Assembly (NCBI GenBank): GCA_021792795.1
Contig: JAJYUB010000020.1
Location: forward strand, 1 to 61,471
DNA from: Acidobacteriota bacterium
Lineage (GTDB): Bacteria > Acidobacteriota > Terriglobia > Terriglobales > Acidobacteriaceae
Direction: 5' to 3'
Length of the DNA: 61,471 nt
Made by a program: the position numbers and the translations under genes. Positions 59,712 through 61,471 of the stretch are shown here, piece by piece. The first letter of the stretch is position 1, and each line of letters starts with the position of its first letter. The notes beneath the pieces were generated by a model. It was not told where the DNA came from, did not search any database, and worked only from the letters and a program-made list of their open reading frames with translations.

Positions 59712-60815
59712 ATGAGTCTGCTGCGAGGTCCGGGTAGGGGACGCGCTTTTGTTCGGTTTCTTGGCGCAGTGGGCTGGCTGCTGGTTGCCTATTATTTGTC
59801 CAATCGAGCCGCACATGGTTTCAGCCGGGGCGCGGCCTTTCCTCTGGTTCAAAATCTCTTCCAGATTTTCATGCTGATCGTCGGCTTCGGATATATGGAA
59901 CTGGCCTGGGACCGCAGCCGCGATCCGATGAAAGCCATGGGGCTGGCGAGGAGGCCGGGAGGCGCGCGCGAGTTTGGACTGGGCGCGGCGCTGGGCTGGG
60001 GAATGGCGACGGCTGTCCTGCTGTTCATCGCGCTGGCCGGACATTTCTATGTACAACTGTGGACGGCCCCGCGAGCATGGGACTTGCTGGCCCTGCAACT
60101 TCCGACGCTGGCAGCGGGCGCGCTAGCGGGCGAGATCGCGTTTCGGGGATATCCCTTTCAAAAGCTGGTGGAAGCCGTGGGGCCGTTCAGCTCGACGATT
60201 CTGGCCGCAGTTCTTTTTGGCGTGGCGCGGGTGGCGACTCCTGGCGCAACTCCCACAGCGGTATGGATCGGCGCTGTGGCGGCGGTGCTGTTATCGGTGG
60301 CGTATCTGCGCACGCATGCGTTGTGGTTGAGTTGGGGACTGCACTTTGCGTGGACAGTGAGCATAGGCATCCTCTTCGGCCAACCGCTGGCGGGCAGCCG
60401 ACAGGTTTCGAGCATGATCCACACCTATGCCGATGGACCGACCTGGCTGACGGGGGGCGAGTTTGGTCCGGAAGCCAGCTTGATCGCGTTGATCGTGCTG
60501 TGGGTGGGGCTGTATTTTCTGGTGCGAATGACCCGCGACCTGGCCTGGAAATACGGTCAGCCGGAAATCACGCCAGCCGGCATTCCGATGGACCTGAGTC
60601 ATCCAATGCATCCAGCGCCGCCCGCGGCGGCGTCCGCGCCACCGGTGGAAGCGCCCAGGGCCGGCCTGGTGCAGATTGCTGGGATGAGTACGGCTACCAG
60701 TCCAGCGCGGCAGGAGCCGACGTCGGAGCCATTCGCGGTTTCTACGTACGTGCCGTCGCCGTTACCCTCCGAGGATGCGCCGAACCGCACGGTGAAGGAG
60801 CGCGAGAACCCGTAG
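59712..60815 (+). CDS. CPBP-family-like membrane protein with altered active site
   Basis: A 367-residue multi-pass membrane protein resembling CPBP intramembrane proteases. The first motif reads AGEIAFRGY, keeping Glu141 and Arg145 but with Gly140 where the catalytic pair EE normally has a second glutamate. The second motif position normally FGxxH reads FGVARV, so His is replaced by Arg173. The third histidine (GLHFAWT) is kept. The C-terminal 100 residues are Pro/Ala/Ser-rich and probably disordered. Loss of two catalytic positions suggests no protease activity, or a different chemistry. GGAG lies 7 bases before ATG59712. Compare the intact paralogue at 30039-31010. Confidence 0.75.
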   Translation: MSLLRGPGRGRAFVRFLGAVGWLLVAYYLSNRAAHGFSRGAAFPLVQNLFQIFMLIVGFGYMELAWDRSRDPMKAMGLARRPGGAREFGLGAALGWGMATAVLLFIALAGHFYVQLWTAPRAWDLLALQLPTLAAGALAGEIAFRGYPFQKLVEAVGPFSSTILAAVLFGVARVATPGATPTAVWIGAVAAVLLSVAYLRTHALWLSWGLHFAWTVSIGILFGQPLAGSRQVSSMIHTYADGPTWLTGGEFGPEASLIALIVLWVGLYFLVRMTRDLAWKYGQPEITPAGIPMDLSHPMHPAPPAAASAPPVEAPRAGLVQIAGMSTATSPARQEPTSEPFAVSTYVPSPLPSEDAPNRTVKERENP

Positions 60816-61040
60816 CTGCGGGCCCATTTCGGGCGGGGTAGTGGGGGGCAGCGGCTTCGTGTAAACTAGGTTTGGAAGCGATCCGCGACTGCTCCGGCTC
60901 GTCTCAGGGCCGAATTTCCCATTCATCTTCGACTGCTCCGGAAGGGTCTTTTCGAGGCCTGCCGCGGCGAATGGCGCGAGGTCAAGTGGGCGAAGGATGC
61001 GGCGACGCGGACCGCCAAGCAGAAGGAGATTGGAAAGACG

Positions 61041-61220
61041 ATGGCAAAAATTGCGAAAACGGGCGACCGTAAAAAGGAAATGGACACCACCAAGAGCACG
61101 GACTGTCCCAAGTGCTCCAAGCCGACGCGCATTGTGAAGCGCGTCAAGGACCGGGAGCGCGGCGTGCCGGGCGGGGTGTACATCTCCTGCTCCGCGTGCG
61201 AGTTCCACGAGAAGCTCTAG
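61041..61220 (+). CDS. Small zinc-ribbon protein, 59 residues
   Basis: A short frame encoding a basic protein MAKIAKTGDRKKEMD, then a zinc-ribbon pair: DCPKCSKPTR and, about 26 residues later, SCSACEFHEKL. Two CxxC motifs with basic flanks suggest a nucleic-acid-binding or topoisomerase-type zinc ribbon. AAGGAG and GGAAAG lie 13 and 4 bases before the ATG, and it ends in TAG at 61218. It has no identifiable partner in the window and a broken IS follows. No specific function is proposed. Confidence 0.65.
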   Translation: MAKIAKTGDRKKEMDTTKSTDCPKCSKPTRIVKRVKDRERGVPGGVYISCSACEFHEKL

Positions 61221-61370
61221 GTGTGTGTCGGGCATAGCGTTTTGCCAAGGGCGATGCAGCGATTCGCAAAGCTGGTGTTCGTATTGGGGCGCGCAGGCAG
61301 TATCCCGTTGGTAGCTTATAGCAGGCTTTCTGGGCCGTTTCGGGTTCAACGGGCCTCATTCCCCGCCGTT

Positions 61371-61471
61371 TTATGCCATTTCCAAAACCCCGCCGGCCCG
61401 GAACAGCTTCAGCAGGTTGCTGACCGCGCACGCCAGCTTCCACTCGCGGCTGACATTCTCTTTGCCACGCA
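61371..61471 (-). mobile_element. IS1182-type transposase C-terminus, cut by window edge
   Basis: Minus-strand reading from the right edge gives RGKENVSREWKLACAVSNLL and then KLFRAGGVLEMA before a TAA at 61371-61373. The pattern RGxExVxxEWxLxxxxxNLLKLFR is the C-terminal end of IS1182 family DDE transposases. The rest lies outside the window, so intactness cannot be judged. Confidence 0.65.

Overview
The window looks like chromosome of an Acidobacteriota bacterium, probably the Terriglobia/Acidobacteriaceae side. The reasons are a high-GC genome, an Oar-like TonB-dependent receptor with an N-terminal carboxypeptidase-regulatory domain, an uncharacterised secretin carrying a cohesin domain beside two pseudopilins, a YXWGXW-type glycine-rich secreted protein, and small hairpin repeats scattered between genes. 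The assignment is inferred from gene content, not from a marker phylogeny.

Layout. 1-1914: mobile and degraded edge, with an ISL3-type transposase remnant that has cut an AAA_13-type ATPase, then a field of repeat fragments. 1915-9154 (minus): Tat-exported Gfo/Idh oxidoreductase with a TIM-barrel isomerase, an FAD oxidoreductase of the phytoene desaturase type with a lipase maturation factor-like membrane protein, and a VKOR-like protein with an SDR. 9820-16726 (minus): mscS-like, polyprenyl synthase, yajQ, tatD and metG in a tight series, divergent from argS (16961-18976, plus). 19012-22157 (minus): DUF6338-like membrane protein with a 52-residue ORF, pepA and smpB. 22453-26915 (plus): secretin-cohesin, two pseudopilins and a urocanase-like fragment. 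27118-36053: engB, a DHH-type phosphoesterase, glutaminyl cyclase, CPBP protease, an unknown membrane protein, penicillin acylase, an ispA-type prenyl synthase and a rhodanese. 36195-52861: mscS-like, a transpeptidase and a rearranged division/cell wall (dcw) cluster reading on the minus strand in the order murD-ftsW-murG-murC-ftsQ-ftsA-ftsZ. 53091-61471: uxaC and an SDR (divergent), the TonB receptor, accA, a degenerate CPBP protein, a small zinc-ribbon protein and the tail of an IS1182-type transposase.

The dcw cluster is interrupted twice. A plus-strand YXWGXW gene lies between murG and murC. A three-gene restriction-modification cassette (C5 methyltransferase, PD-(D/E)XK-type nuclease, Vsr mismatch endonuclease) lies between murC and ftsQ, in the same direction as the cluster, and its nuclease part has visibly lower GC.

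The most unusual signal is a pair of about 115-base leaders (7451-7566 and 31833-31944). They are similar in sequence at both ends, and in both a terminal stem would sequester the Shine-Dalgarno of the downstream membrane-protein gene. Copy 1 has a perfect TATAAT just upstream of the first paired base. This looks like an uncharacterised cis-regulatory RNA. Two families of intergenic palindromic repeats (about 105 bases and about 35 bases) occur at ten places and are annotated individually. No tRNA, rRNA or CRISPR array was seen.
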